Source of the DNA: Pseudomonadota bacterium
Lineage (GTDB): Bacteria; Pseudomonadota; Alphaproteobacteria; Rhizobiales; Aestuariivirgaceae
Reading direction: 5' to 3'
Assembly: GCA_963205315.1 (NCBI GenBank)
Contig: CAUJIO010000020.1
Coordinates: 1 to 64,000, forward strand
DNA length: 64,000 bases
Shown here: positions 1 to 10,103 of the stretch, one piece after another
Position numbering within the stretch: position 1 is the first letter of the stretch
How the letters are laid out: the number at the start of each line of letters is the position of its first letter
Made by a program: the position numbers and the translations under genes
The notes under the pieces: generated by a model
The model's input: only the letters and a program-made list of their open reading frames with translations
The model's database searches: none
Told to the model about the DNA's origin: nothing

Positions 1-980
1 AGAAGCGCGATGGCGAACAGCTTCGGCGCCAGCAGCGAGCCGACCAGCGGTGCCAGCATCGAATGGGCATCGCCGATTTCTGCCACCGTCGTCCGGCCGT
101 TGGCATGGAAGGTCGCCGCAGCGAGAATGAGGATCGAGGCATTGACCAGCAGCGCGAACATCAGCGCCACGGTCGAATCCCAGGTAGCGAAGCGCAGGGC
201 CTCGCGCTTTTCCGGCAAGCTGGTGCCGTAGTCGCGCGTCTGCACGATGCCGGAATGGAGATAGAGATTGTGCGGCATCACCGTGGCGCCGATGATGCCG
301 AGCGCCAGGTAGAGCATGGCCGGATTTTTGACGATCTCGACGGTCGGCGCAAAGCCGAGGATCACGCCCCGCCAGTCCGGATCGGCCAGCGCGATCTGGA
401 AGAAGAAGCAGACGAAGATCACCCCCAGCAGCGCGATGATGAAGGCCTCGATCCAGCGGAAACCGAGGCGCTGCAGCCACAGAATCAGGAAGACGTCGAG
501 AGCCGTGATGATGACGCCCAGTTCCAGCGGAATGCCGAACAGCAGGTTGAGCCCGATGGCCGTGCCGACGACTTCGGCGATATCGGTGGCGATGATCGCC
601 ACTTCGGCGAACAGCCACAGCACGAAGGCGACAGGCCTTGGAAAGGCGTCCCGGCAGGCCTGCGCCAGATCGCGGCCCGAGCCGATGGCCAGACGCGCGC
701 AGAGCGATTGCAGGATGATCGCCATGATGTTGGACATCAGCGCCACGGCAAGCAGTGCGTAGCCGAACTGCGCGCCCCCGGCGATGGAGGTCGCCCAGTT
801 TCCGGGGTCCATGTAGCCCACCGACACCAGATAACCGGGTCCGATGAAGGCCAGCGCCCGGCGCCACATCGAGCCTGAGCGAGCGACATGGATGGAACGG
901 AACACATCGACCAGAGACGGTTCACCGCGCTGGCGGCGCCATCCCCTCGCGTCTTCGACCGTAGCAGCGTCCTGAGACAT
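1..980 (-). CDS. mntH: Nramp-family Mn2+/H+ symporter MntH (3' end cut by window)
   Basis: The reading frame starts at the ATG at 980 and runs off the left edge, so about 326 residues are visible and the C-terminus is missing. It imports divalent metal, chiefly Mn2+, with protons at the inner membrane. The Nramp hallmark DPGNW lies at residues 58-62 and MPHN near residue 233, separated by several hydrophobic membrane segments. It is divergent from a DtxR/MntR-type regulator across about 58 bp that holds two palindromes, which argues for manganese-repressed transcription. No clear Shine-Dalgarno precedes the ATG. Family assignment is secure; Mn as substrate is inferred from the neighbour. Confidence 0.93.
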   Translation of the reverse strand, partial: MSQDAATVEDARGWRRQRGEPSLVDVFRSIHVARSGSMWRRALAFIGPGYLVSVGYMDPGNWATSIAGGAQFGYALLAVALMSNIMAIILQSLCARLAIGSGRDLAQACRDAFPRPVAFVLWLFAEVAIIATDIAEVVGTAIGLNLLFGIPLELGVIITALDVFLILWLQRLGFRWIEAFIIALLGVIFVCFFFQIALADPDWRGVILGFAPTVEIVKNPAMLYLALGIIGATVMPHNLYLHSGIVQTRDYGTSLPEKREALRFATWDSTVALMFALLVNASILILAAATFHANGRTTVAEIGDAHSMLAPLVGSLLAPKLFAIAL

Positions 981-988
981 GCATGGAA

Positions 989-1019
989 GTTTAGCATTGG
1001 CTAAACCTATTGCAATAGG
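989..1019. promoter_or_regulatory. Putative MntR operator: two adjacent palindromes between mntH and mntR
   Basis: Positions 989-1006 read GTTTAGCATTGGCTAAAC, a perfect 7-4-7 inverted repeat. Positions 1006-1019 read CCTATTGCAATAGG, a perfect 14-bp palindrome sharing one base with the first. The first lies only 8 bp upstream of the mntH start. On the minus strand TTGCAA and TAAACT, 16 bp apart, could act as -35 and -10 for mntH, so a repressor here would block the promoter. Regulator binding is inferred from position and family, not shown. Confidence 0.65.
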
Positions 1020-1038
1020 GTAATTTTGCAGCCGCAGT

Positions 1039-1491
1039 ATGGAGACCGATTTGCCGCAGCGCGCGAAAAAAGCCGGCACCGCCAAGATCCGCTCGGCCGC
1101 CTTCCGGCGGATCCGGGCGGACCACAGTTCCGAACTGGCGGAAGACTATGTCGAGTTGATCGCCGACCTGATCGACGAGAAGGGCGAGGCGCGCGGCAGC
1201 GAGGTTGCCATGCGGCTGGGCGTTGCCAACGCCACCGTGGTCAAGACGCTGAAGCGCCTGCAGGATTCAGGGCTGGTGACGCAGGAGCCCTACCGCTCCA
1301 TTTTCCTCACCGGCGACGGCTGGAAGATGGCCGAGGACGGCCGCCGCAAGCACAAGATCGTCGAGGGTTTCCTGCTGGCCTTGGGCATCTCGGAAGAAAC
1401 CGCCCGCATCGATTCCGAAGGCATCGAACACCACGTCAGCGAGGAAACGCTGCGTGCCATGGCAAGGTTTCTGGCGCGGAAGGGGAGTTAA
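1039..1491 (+). CDS. mntR: Manganese-responsive DtxR-family regulator MntR
   Basis: This 150-residue protein has the N-terminal winged helix of DtxR/MntR regulators (about residues 28-88, with [20 protein letters not shown] as the helix-turn-helix) followed by the helical dimerisation and metal-binding region, containing EGFLLALGI and a [10 protein letters not shown] segment. There is no C-terminal SH3-like domain, as in the short MntR subgroup. It is divergent from mntH with palindromes between, so it most likely represses mntH when Mn2+ is sufficient. The ATG at 1039 gives the expected N-terminal length. Confidence 0.88.
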   Translation: METDLPQRAKKAGTAKIRSAAFRRIRADHSSELAEDYVELIADLIDEKGEARGSEVAMRLGVANATVVKTLKRLQDSGLVTQEPYRSIFLTGDGWKMAEDGRRKHKIVEGFLLALGISEETARIDSEGIEHHVSEETLRAMARFLARKGS

Positions 1492-1494
1492 GAG

Positions 1495-1649
1495 CCCTCA
1501 TCCGGCCTTCGGCCACCTTCTCCCATTCTGCGAATGGGAGAAGGCACTTGTGGTTCAAGATTTTCTGACGACTGGCAATGTGCTTCCGGTTCCTGCGCCT
1601 TCTCCCGTGGCAAGCCATGGGAGAAGGTGGCCGACAGGCCGGATGAGGG
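1495..1649. repeat. Dispersed intergenic repeat, two inverted copies
   Basis: The left arm (about 1495-1525) begins CCCTCATCCGGCCTTCGGCC and runs into an ACCTTCTCCCA block; the right arm (1619-1649) is its near-exact reverse complement, ending GGCCGGATGAGGG. Small internal hairpins (CCCATTCTGCGAATGGG; CCCGTGGCAAGCCATGGG) sit between them. From general knowledge this repeat type is abundant between genes in rhizobial and related genomes. It fills the space between mntR and the convergent methyltransferase gene and may act as a bidirectional terminator. Confidence 0.75.
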
Positions 1650-1652
1650 CAG

Positions 1653-2939
1653 CTACCCGCGCTGCATCACCGCCACGAAGAACCCGTCGGTGTCATGTTG
1701 TGCCGGAGTGAGCAGCAAGGTGTCCGCCGCGCCGTCGGCCGAAAGTGGCGCCTCGCCGCCGATCGTCCTCGTCCATTGATCCTTGTACGGAATGATTTTC
1801 ATCTCCGCGTGGCGCGACAGGAAGGCCCTCACCTGATCGGTGTTTTCCTCCGGCAGCACCGAGCAGGTGATGTAGGTGAGGCGGCCGCCCGGTTTCACCA
1901 GATTGAATCCCTTTTCAAGCACTTGGCGCTGATCCTTGAGACGCTGGTCGAGCTGCTTTTGCGTCAAGCGCCACTTGGCATCGGGCTTCCGCCGCCACGA
2001 ACCCGAACCCGAACACGGCGCGTCGATTACCACGCAGTCGAACGGCCCCGCGGCATCCAGCTTTCCCTGGTCCTGCGCCGAGATCACCTCGCAGTTCGTG
2101 ACCCCTGCCCGCGTCAGCCGCTCGAAGATCGGCCGCAGGCGGAAGCGGTCGACGTCATGCGCCACGAGCTTGCCCTGGTTCCGCATCATCGCCGCCAGCG
2201 CCAGCGTCTTGCCGCCCGCACCGGCGCAAATGTCGGCCACCGTCTCGCCCGGTGCGGCCCCCGACAGCAGGGCCGCGACTTGCGAGGCCGCATCCTGCAA
2301 TTCGTACCAGCCGAGCCCATGCGCCGTCTCGGCTTCGACATTGGCATTGCGCGTGTCGTGGCCCGGCGCCGCGATCCGCACACACTGCGGCGACAGCGGT
2401 CCTTCCACGGCCCCGAACCGCGCCAGCGCTTCCAGCACCTGCTGGCGCGTCGCCTTGAGCGTGTTCACCCGCAGATCGATCGGCGCGCGCGACGCGATGG
2501 CCGCCCCCTCCTCCACCGCACGCTCACCGAAGGCCCGCTCGAAAGACGGCACCAGCCACTCCGGCACATCGCCTTTCACCGCCACGGAAAGATCATCAGG
2601 AATCGCGCGGGCCAAGGTTTGCGTCTCGGAGTCTGTCAGGGCACCGGGCCCATGCGCTTCGCCAGCCAGGGCGGCAATGTCCACGACGGACGCGTTCCAG
2701 CAATCATGCAAGGCGGCCAGCACCAATGCCCGCGGCCGGCCATCACCCATGCGGGCGCCAAGCGAGTTGCGCCGCCGCAAACTGTCATAGACCAGCGTGC
2801 CGATGGCGTGGCGGTCGGTCGAGCCGGCAAAGCGATGCGCCTTCCCCCAGTCCTTCAATGCCTCGGACGCTGGGCGGTGCCGCTCCAGAATTTCGGTGAG
2901 AATGTCGATGGCTGCTTGAGCGCGGCCTGCAAGGCGCAT
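1653..2939 (-). CDS. RsmB-type RNA (cytosine-C5) methyltransferase
   Basis: The 428-residue protein has an N-terminal NusB-like helical region followed by a Rossmann methyltransferase domain. The SAM-binding stretch is DICAGAGGKTLALAAMM. Both catalytic cysteines of the RsmB/RsmF/NOP2 family are present: motif IV DAPCSGSGSWRRKPD near residue 308 and motif VI TCSVLPEEN near residue 359. It should methylate a cytosine in 16S rRNA or another structured RNA. It is the last gene of the guaB operon, 3 bp after the MAPEG gene. The exact target base is uncertain because alphaproteobacteria carry several such paralogues. Confidence 0.88.
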   Translation of the reverse strand: MRLAGRAQAAIDILTEILERHRPASEALKDWGKAHRFAGSTDRHAIGTLVYDSLRRRNSLGARMGDGRPRALVLAALHDCWNASVVDIAALAGEAHGPGALTDSETQTLARAIPDDLSVAVKGDVPEWLVPSFERAFGERAVEEGAAIASRAPIDLRVNTLKATRQQVLEALARFGAVEGPLSPQCVRIAAPGHDTRNANVEAETAHGLGWYELQDAASQVAALLSGAAPGETVADICAGAGGKTLALAAMMRNQGKLVAHDVDRFRLRPIFERLTRAGVTNCEVISAQDQGKLDAAGPFDCVVIDAPCSGSGSWRRKPDAKWRLTQKQLDQRLKDQRQVLEKGFNLVKPGGRLTYITCSVLPEENTDQVRAFLSRHAEMKIIPYKDQWTRTIGGEAPLSADGAADTLLLTPAQHDTDGFFVAVMQRG

Positions 2940-2942
2940 GAC

Positions 2943-3368
2943 TTATCCGATCACATAAAGCCGGAGGCCGAACCACGCCCACATCACCACCACGATGGCA
3001 AAGCCGAAGACGAAGACCCGGAACCGCCGGATGACGATGTTGGAGCCGAGATGGATGTAACTGTGAACGAGGCGGCTGGCCACGAAGACCCAGGCCAGGG
3101 CCACGTTGACGGCATCGGCCAGCCCCGTCACCAGCAGCAGCGGCAGCAACGCATAGAACAGCACCGGCACTTCGAACTGGTTCTGGTAATTATTGGCGAC
3201 CTTCTTCACGTCTTCCGGCCAGCGCGAATTGTCTGCGGCAATGTCCTTGACCTTCACCCGGCCCGCGCGCGCAGCCCGGAACCGCGCCCGCCCCATGAGC
3301 GCGCCGACGGCGAACACCAGCGCCACATGCGCGAAGGCCGGCAGCAGCAGCCATTGGGCGGTGGTCAT
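2943..3368 (-). CDS. MAPEG-family membrane protein
   Basis: This 141-residue protein has about four hydrophobic helices (near residues 5-27, 70-90, 95-112 and 120-140) and a conserved N-x-x-E type segment (NNYQNQFEVPVLFYALLPLL). It matches the small bacterial MAPEG family, related to eukaryotic microsomal glutathione transferases and eicosanoid enzymes; bacterial members are mostly uncharacterised. It sits between the 191-residue secreted protein and the RsmB-type gene with 3-bp gaps, so it is surely co-transcribed with guaB. No substrate can be given. Confidence 0.82.
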   Translation of the reverse strand: MTTAQWLLLPAFAHVALVFAVGALMGRARFRAARAGRVKVKDIAADNSRWPEDVKKVANNYQNQFEVPVLFYALLPLLLVTGLADAVNVALAWVFVASRLVHSYIHLGSNIVIRRFRVFVFGFAIVVVMWAWFGLRLYVIG

Positions 3369-3371
3369 GCC

Positions 3372-3947
3372 TTACTCCGGAAGTCCGAGGGCTTTCGCCA
3401 CCAGTTTGGCCTGATCCGGATTGAACGGGAAATGCCTGTACAAAACCCAGCTCAGGTCTTCGTCAGACAGATTGAGCCAATCTTCCGACAGGAACGGCTT
3501 GATGGACACGGCATCGAACGGACATTTGCGGGTATTGGACACCGAAACAGCTGTGGGGTTTCGCATGTCGACGGTGGCCTGCACCATCACGCCGTTCTTT
3601 TCGCCCCGGTGCTCGATGTAATAGTCATATTTGCCCCAGTTCGATTTCTCGACATTGCAATGCTCGGTCTTCTTCTCCGGGGAATATTCGCAAGAGCCGG
3701 TCTCATAGGGGTGAAACAGCGCCTGGCTCTTGCCGATTGCATCCGTGTCAAGGTGATAGGCCGTATAGGTGCCGTCCGCCCGCTGGATATTGAACGACGC
3801 GAGACACGCGAACTTGTCCATTCCGTAATTTTCTTCCGCCGCAGCCTCCAGCACGCCGAACACGCCGGCGAACGGATAATCGCCGGCCGCCATTGCCGGG
3901 GTTGCCCCACACATCAGGGCAAGAGCGATTGCGGGCCGGAAAATCAT
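3372..3947 (-). CDS. Secreted protein of unknown function
   Basis: I do not recognise this 191-residue protein. It begins with a clear signal peptide (about residues 1-20, ending PAMA) and the mature part contains four cysteines (FACLAS, GSCEYS, EHCNVE, RKCPFD) that could form two disulfides in the periplasm. It lies 5 bp downstream of guaB and 3 bp upstream of the MAPEG gene, so it is part of the same minus-strand operon. The C-terminal stretch SDEDLSWVLYRHFPFNPDQ looks helical. The frame is well supported by spacing and the signal sequence. Confidence 0.75.
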   Translation of the reverse strand: MIFRPAIALALMCGATPAMAAGDYPFAGVFGVLEAAAEENYGMDKFACLASFNIQRADGTYTAYHLDTDAIGKSQALFHPYETGSCEYSPEKKTEHCNVEKSNWGKYDYYIEHRGEKNGVMVQATVDMRNPTAVSVSNTRKCPFDAVSIKPFLSEDWLNLSDEDLSWVLYRHFPFNPDQAKLVAKALGLPE

Positions 3948-3952
3948 GGCGT

Positions 3953-5434
<1,482 letters not shown>

Positions 5435-5561
5435 TCAGCAAACAGGACTCGAGTGGAGATTGGCGGCTGTCCTTAACACCCGTATGGCATTCGGATCAAG
5501 CGCCGACTGGATTGGCCCGGTCGCGGCCTCCTCGGGCGGCTTCATTTGCCTGAACCCCCGC

Positions 5562-5587
5562 TGAACCATTGCGTCACTTTTGGTTCA
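5562..5587. promoter_or_regulatory. Inverted repeat upstream of the RTX gene
   Basis: TGAACCA at 5562-5568 and TGGTTCA at 5581-5587 are perfect inverted arms with a 12-nt spacer, about 95 bp before the RTX start. A further TGAACC lies at 5551-5556. The position in the divergent guaB/RTX promoter region suggests an operator, but no regulator can be assigned. Confidence 0.35.
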
Positions 5588-5680
5588 AGCCCTGCCCGCC
5601 AAATTCCTCACATTCGCCACACGGTGGCAAATTTGGGCCTTTTCCGGGCCTGGATTCACAACAGCAAAAGGGAACGCAAC

Positions 5681-7141
5681 ATGACGAAAACACCGCAAGA
5701 GGTCGAGGCCCACCCAATCTACGGTACCTCCGAAGACGACATCATTCTGGATACGGAAACGCTCTCCGAATTCTTCGGACTGCAAGGCGATGATGTGTTC
5801 ATGGCGTCTGAAAACGATGCCTATGGCGTGCCCGGATACTACACGTTTATCGACGATTATTTTCATGGTGGCAGCGGCTCGGATACCATCAGCTACCAGC
5901 TCTCCGACAAGAAGATCATGGCCAACCTCGGCAGCGGCATTGCCCATCGCATCTTCCAGGGGCAGGCGCAGTCGACGGACTATCTCGACAGTATCGAGAA
6001 CCTCAACGGTTCGAACTTCGGCGATACGATCTACGGTTCGGACGGCGACAATCTGCTGCGCGGGCTTGCCGGCAATGACACGGTGTCCGGCTTTGGCGGC
6101 AGTGACCACCTCTGGGGCGACAGCGGCAACGACACGCTCGACGGCGGCGACGGCAACGATATTGCCGAAGGCGGCTCCGGCAATGATACCATCGAAGGTG
6201 GAGACGGTGCGGACAGCTTGAATGGCGGAGATGGCATCGACATCATCGAGGGTGGAAACCAGAACGACACGATCAACGGCGGCGGTCACGACGACCAGCT
6301 CTCGGGCCAATCCGGCAATGACCGGCTTGAAGGCGGCATCGGCAACGATGAGATTGATGGCGGTGCCGGGTTCGACACCGTTGTCTATACCGGAGCAGGC
6401 GACGTCACGGTCAACCTCCTCTGGGGGACGTCATCGGGTGCCATGGGCAATGATACGTTGTCCAGTATCGAAAAAGTCGAAACCGGTTCGGGCGACGACA
6501 CGATCTATGGCAGCGACGACGGAGACCAGATCAACGCTGGAGAAGGCGATGATGTCGTCTATGCACTTGGCGGCAGCGATCTCATATCAGGAGAAGGCGG
6601 CAACGACCTGCTCTTCGGCTACAACGGAATTGACATCGTCTATGGCGGTGCGGGCAATGACACCATCGGTGGCGGCAACGGTGCCGATACGCTGCAAGGC
6701 GAGAACGGCAATGATGAGATAGACGGCGATGCCGGCAATGATTTCATCATGGGCGGCGCCGGCACGGACCAGTTGCGCGGCGGCGACGGACTCGACATCA
6801 TCAACGGCGGCACGGGTGCCGACGTCATCGCCTGGGACGCCGGTGATACCGGCGCCGACACGATTGCGGGCTTCGTCCTTGGTGAGGATAAGCTGTGGTT
6901 CGGCACTGGCTACTTCGCTGACGAACCGGTGGGCGATGTCGAACTGATCGATGTGCTCACCGTCTTCGACCAGGGGGACGATGCCATCCTCGCCGCCAAT
7001 ACCGCCAGCGGCGGCTGGGTTGTGATCGCCACACTGGAGAATGTCGACGCCTATGAGCTCGGCCAGCTGATCGCCAGTGAAAACATTCTGGCCCCTGCCG
7101 AGGTCAATTTCGGTGGCATGCCGGATGGTCTCGGAATGTGA
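5681..7141 (+). CDS. RTX calcium-binding protein (hemolysin-type repeats)
   Basis: From the ATG at 5681 (AGGGA about 8 nt upstream) the protein is 486 residues, acidic and without an N-terminal signal peptide. Roughly residues 120-420 consist of about twenty nonapeptide repeats of the GGxGxDxUx type, such as GGDGNDIAEGGSGNDTIEGG, in two blocks separated by a beta-rich segment. Such repeats form Ca2+-loaded parallel beta-rolls after type I secretion. No catalytic domain is visible at either end, so it may be a surface or matrix protein rather than an enzyme. No type I secretion genes are nearby. An in-frame start at 5546 exists but lacks repeat-family features. Confidence 0.85.
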   Translation: MTKTPQEVEAHPIYGTSEDDIILDTETLSEFFGLQGDDVFMASENDAYGVPGYYTFIDDYFHGGSGSDTISYQLSDKKIMANLGSGIAHRIFQGQAQSTDYLDSIENLNGSNFGDTIYGSDGDNLLRGLAGNDTVSGFGGSDHLWGDSGNDTLDGGDGNDIAEGGSGNDTIEGGDGADSLNGGDGIDIIEGGNQNDTINGGGHDDQLSGQSGNDRLEGGIGNDEIDGGAGFDTVVYTGAGDVTVNLLWGTSSGAMGNDTLSSIEKVETGSGDDTIYGSDDGDQINAGEGDDVVYALGGSDLISGEGGNDLLFGYNGIDIVYGGAGNDTIGGGNGADTLQGENGNDEIDGDAGNDFIMGGAGTDQLRGGDGLDIINGGTGADVIAWDAGDTGADTIAGFVLGEDKLWFGTGYFADEPVGDVELIDVLTVFDQGDDAILAANTASGGWVVIATLENVDAYELGQLIASENILAPAEVNFGGMPDGLGM

Positions 7142-7159
7142 TTGTCTTCCCGACATTGG

Positions 7160-7196
7160 CTTTCCGCACCAGCCACGCCGGTCCTGGTGCGGAAAG
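7160..7196 (+). terminator. Hairpin terminator after the RTX gene
   Basis: CTTTCCGCACCAG (7160-7172) and CTGGTGCGGAAAG (7184-7196) form a perfect 13-bp stem with an 11-nt loop, 18 bp after the stop codon. There is no long T-run, so termination efficiency is uncertain. Confidence 0.65.
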
Positions 7197-7267
7197 ACGA
7201 TAGCCTTGTCTTGCACGCACGCACCACGGCGATCGCGGTCTGCCATTGCGCGTGTCGTCCACGTCGG

Positions 7268-7513
7268 TCAGATGTTCCGGTTCAACATGGCATCGAACGA
7301 GGCCCCGTAGGCGGCGGTCTGCCGATCGGCGGCCAAAGGCATTTCGGGCCTTCCCAAGCCGGCTTCGGCATCATGCCGGAGCCAGTCGTTCGGATACGCC
7401 GCATGGAGCGCCGACCCTGCAGGCTTGAATATCCCGGTCAGGTGCCGCCAGAGATTGCCCAGCGTGTTGCCATTGCCGGTGTTCCAGACGTGTTGATGTG
7501 CGATTTTGCTCAT
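7268..7513 (-). CDS. Small protein of unknown function
   Basis: I do not recognise this 81-residue ORF. It is preceded by a perfect AGGAGG (plus-strand 7524-7529) 10 nt before its ATG, strong evidence that it is translated. It has no signal peptide or membrane helix and contains many His, Asn and Trp residues in its first half (MSKIAHQHVWNTGNGNT). It is divergent from the BTAD/TolB-domain regulator with under 60 bp between starts, so the two may share control. It could be a target of that regulator. Confidence 0.6.
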   Translation of the reverse strand: MSKIAHQHVWNTGNGNTLGNLWRHLTGIFKPAGSALHAAYPNDWLRHDAEAGLGRPEMPLAADRQTAAYGASFDAMLNRNI

Positions 7514-7571
7514 GGCCTTGTGTCCTCCTGTTGATGCAGGCAGAATGCCAGTGAACCGTCAGCCGGATGTC

Positions 7572-9581
7572 ATGACCAGCATCAGGACGCCGCAAAATCG
7601 GCAATTGCGCCCCGTTGACGCGCGTCCATTGCGTCTGCGTCTGCTTGGGCCGTTCGCCGCCGAGATCGACGGCGCTCCGGTCATGCTCACAGCCAAACGT
7701 GCGAAGGCGCTTGTTGCCTATCTGGTCCGGAGAGGCGGGACTGAGACGGCCCGCAATCTGCTTGCCGGCTTGTTGTGGGGTGAGCGCGGCGAAGATCAGG
7801 CGCGTGCCAGTCTGCGCCAGACGCTTTCGGAACTGCGCGCGGCATTTGCCGCGTCCCCTCTTCAACCGATCACCTCGACATCGGAAGGCGTTGCGTGGAC
7901 GCCGGAGTCCGCCTGGGTCGACTGTCAGGTTGTCGAAGAGGCCGCGAAATCCGGGGATCACGAACGATTGGCAAGTGCAGCTGACTTGTTGCGTGGCGAA
8001 TTCATGGAAGGCATTTCCACCGGCGAACCGGGTTTTGAACAGTGGTTGTCCGGCGAACGCGAATATTTTCGCCGCAACGCAGCAATCATCCTGGCGAAAT
8101 TGATGGACCATGCAGAAAGGACCGGCGACCTTTCCGGGGCACTCAGCCATGGTCAGCGCCTGCTAAGTCTCGACCCGCTGCAGGAGCACGTGCATCGCAG
8201 CCTGATGCGGATATATGCTGCCCAGGACCGCTCCGATGCGGCCCTGGCTCAATATGAACGCCTGAAGCGGGAACTGTCCGAAAATCTCAACGTCTCACCG
8301 GATTCCGCCACTGACGCTCTGGCCCGCACCATTCGGGCCGCACGACGGGAGGCCTCACCGACAGCGCCGGGTCCGGCAGTTCCAGCGCTCCCCGACAAGC
8401 CGTCCATTGCCGTCTTGCCCTTCCAGAATCTCAGCCCCGATCCCCGCCACGAATTCTTCGCAGATGGCATGACCGAGGACATCATCGGCGCGCTGTCGCA
8501 TCTCAGCGAACTTTTCGTCATCTCGCGAAGCTCCAGCTTTGCCTACAAGGGCCGCGCCGTCCGCGGCATCGATGCGGCACGCGAACTCGGCGTCCGCTAC
8601 ATCCTGGATGGCAGCGTGAGGGTGGCAGGCGAACGGGTGCGCGTTTCGGCGCAGTTACTCGACACGCAGGGAGGAACCGGCAACACCGCCTGGTCCGAGC
8701 GCTTTGAAGGCGACCTCGCCGACATTTTCGCGGTGCAGGATCACATCACCCACGCCATTGCGCTTGCCCTGCAGATCAAGCTGGCACACGGCGATTCCGC
8801 CAGGCTGTGGGACGGCCGCACCACAAACCTCGCCGCATGGGAAAAGCTGGTTGTCGGCCGCAGCGTCTTCCAGCGTTACAGCACCGCTGACAACAGCATT
8901 GCGCGGGTTCTGTTGAGTGAAGCGCTCGAGCTTGATCCGACCTGCGCTGCCGCCATGACCTACATCGGCATCAGCCACTATTGGGACGCCCGCTTCAGTG
9001 TCAGCTTGGACCAGCAGAAGTCGCTTGCCTTGGCCGAGGAGCATCTGGCCCGCCTCACAGCAGCCCACCCCGCCTCGCCCGGCCGGCACCTGCTGAGGGG
9101 GATGATCGGACTGGTGAAGGGCGAATACGAAGACGCCATCGCTTCCATGGCGCGCGCCGCCGAACTTGCTCCAAGCGATGCCTTCTCCGTGGGCCTGCAG
9201 GGACTGATCAATCTCTATGCCGATGAACTCCAGACGGCGGAGCGTCTGCTCCAGACAGCCATGCGGCTCAATCCTGTAAGGCCAGCTTGGTCGATCTACT
9301 ATTTGATGATTGCGCAATTCTGGCTTGGGCACCTCGGCGAGGCCCGCGCCGGCTCTGAAGCGTACGGCCGGCTCGAGCCCGAAGAGCCCTACGGCCATGC
9401 GTACCGCGCCGCCATGCTGGAGCAATCCGGTGACCAACAAGGGGCCATCGCCTGTATTCGGCGCATCAATGACACGTCTCCGGCTTTCGGCCTGGCCAAT
9501 ATCAGGTCCTCGGAACTCTACCGCGACCTGGCAAAGCGCGAGCACCTGCAACAACTCCTCGCCAAGGCAGGCCTGACGTAA
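7572..9581 (+). CDS. BTAD-type transcriptional regulator with TolB-like and TPR domains
   Basis: About 669 residues from the ATG at 7572. The N-terminus (residues ~5-100) is an OmpR/PhoB-type winged helix (LRLLGPFAAEIDG...), followed by a bacterial transcriptional activator (BTAD) helical domain to about residue 240. Next is a TolB-like N-terminal domain starting KPSIAVLPFQNLSPDPRHEF (~280-390), of the type seen in adenylate cyclase-like regulators, then TPR-like helices to the end. No cyclase catalytic domain is present. ATGs at 7512 and 7545 are alternatives; 7572 leaves room for a promoter beside the divergent gene. It is probably a cytoplasmic regulator of unknown signal. Confidence 0.82.
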   Translation: MTSIRTPQNRQLRPVDARPLRLRLLGPFAAEIDGAPVMLTAKRAKALVAYLVRRGGTETARNLLAGLLWGERGEDQARASLRQTLSELRAAFAASPLQPITSTSEGVAWTPESAWVDCQVVEEAAKSGDHERLASAADLLRGEFMEGISTGEPGFEQWLSGEREYFRRNAAIILAKLMDHAERTGDLSGALSHGQRLLSLDPLQEHVHRSLMRIYAAQDRSDAALAQYERLKRELSENLNVSPDSATDALARTIRAARREASPTAPGPAVPALPDKPSIAVLPFQNLSPDPRHEFFADGMTEDIIGALSHLSELFVISRSSSFAYKGRAVRGIDAARELGVRYILDGSVRVAGERVRVSAQLLDTQGGTGNTAWSERFEGDLADIFAVQDHITHAIALALQIKLAHGDSARLWDGRTTNLAAWEKLVVGRSVFQRYSTADNSIARVLLSEALELDPTCAAAMTYIGISHYWDARFSVSLDQQKSLALAEEHLARLTAAHPASPGRHLLRGMIGLVKGEYEDAIASMARAAELAPSDAFSVGLQGLINLYADELQTAERLLQTAMRLNPVRPAWSIYYLMIAQFWLGHLGEARAGSEAYGRLEPEEPYGHAYRAAMLEQSGDQQGAIACIRRINDTSPAFGLANIRSSELYRDLAKREHLQQLLAKAGLT

Positions 9582-9635
9582 GAACGCCTTGAAACGGCTT
9601 GCAATTCACCCACTATCTCTCCTATCTCTGTCGTC

Positions 9636-10103
9636 ATGATCTCCCAGCGCGCACGTTATGCCTTCAAGGCGGTGGTAGCCCTTGCCCGGGCCAAGCCGGG
9701 CGAAGGCTTGCAGATCAAACAGTTGTGCGAGCAGGAAAAGCTGCCGCGCAAATTCCTCGAGCAAATTCTCCTGACCCTCAAGGCCGCCGGCTACATTACC
9801 AGCCGCCGTGGCCGCGATGGCGGCTATGAGATCCTGAAACCCCCGTCACAAATCATGGTCGGCCCGATGCTGCGCGCGGTGGACGGGCCGATTGCGCCGC
9901 TCCCCTGCCTGTCGCGCACCGCCTATCGCCGCTGCGACGATTGCCGCGACGAAGTCTCCTGCGAGGTCCGCATCGCCTTCGACAAGGCCTATTCGGACTA
10001 CCTTGGAACGCTGGAACACTTGTCTTTGGCTGACGTCATGCGGAAGTCGGATGAGGCGGTAACCCATCCCGCAGCGAGAACTGTGGACGTGTTGGGGGTC
10101 TAA
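9636..10103 (+). CDS. Rrf2-family transcriptional regulator with a cysteine cluster
   Basis: This 155-residue protein has the Rrf2 winged helix (residues 1-70, ISQRARYAFKAVVALA...SRRGRDGGYEI) and four cysteines at 91, 100, 103 and 109 (C-x8-C-x2-C-x5-C). In this family such cysteines often bind an iron-sulfur cluster that senses iron, NO or redox state, so Fe-S sensing is plausible but not shown. Its stop codon overlaps the stop of the convergent rlmE. No iron-sulfur assembly genes are adjacent, so the regulon cannot be guessed from context. Confidence 0.85.
   Translation: MISQRARYAFKAVVALARAKPGEGLQIKQLCEQEKLPRKFLEQILLTLKAAGYITSRRGRDGGYEILKPPSQIMVGPMLRAVDGPIAPLPCLSRTAYRRCDDCRDEVSCEVRIAFDKAYSDYLGTLEHLSLADVMRKSDEAVTHPAARTVDVLGV

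Noticed and set aside
5990-6850. Tandem nucleotide repeats that might be a CRISPR or satellite array
   Set aside because: Repeat units are in frame, degenerate, and encode RTX nonapeptides; no spacers of constant length.
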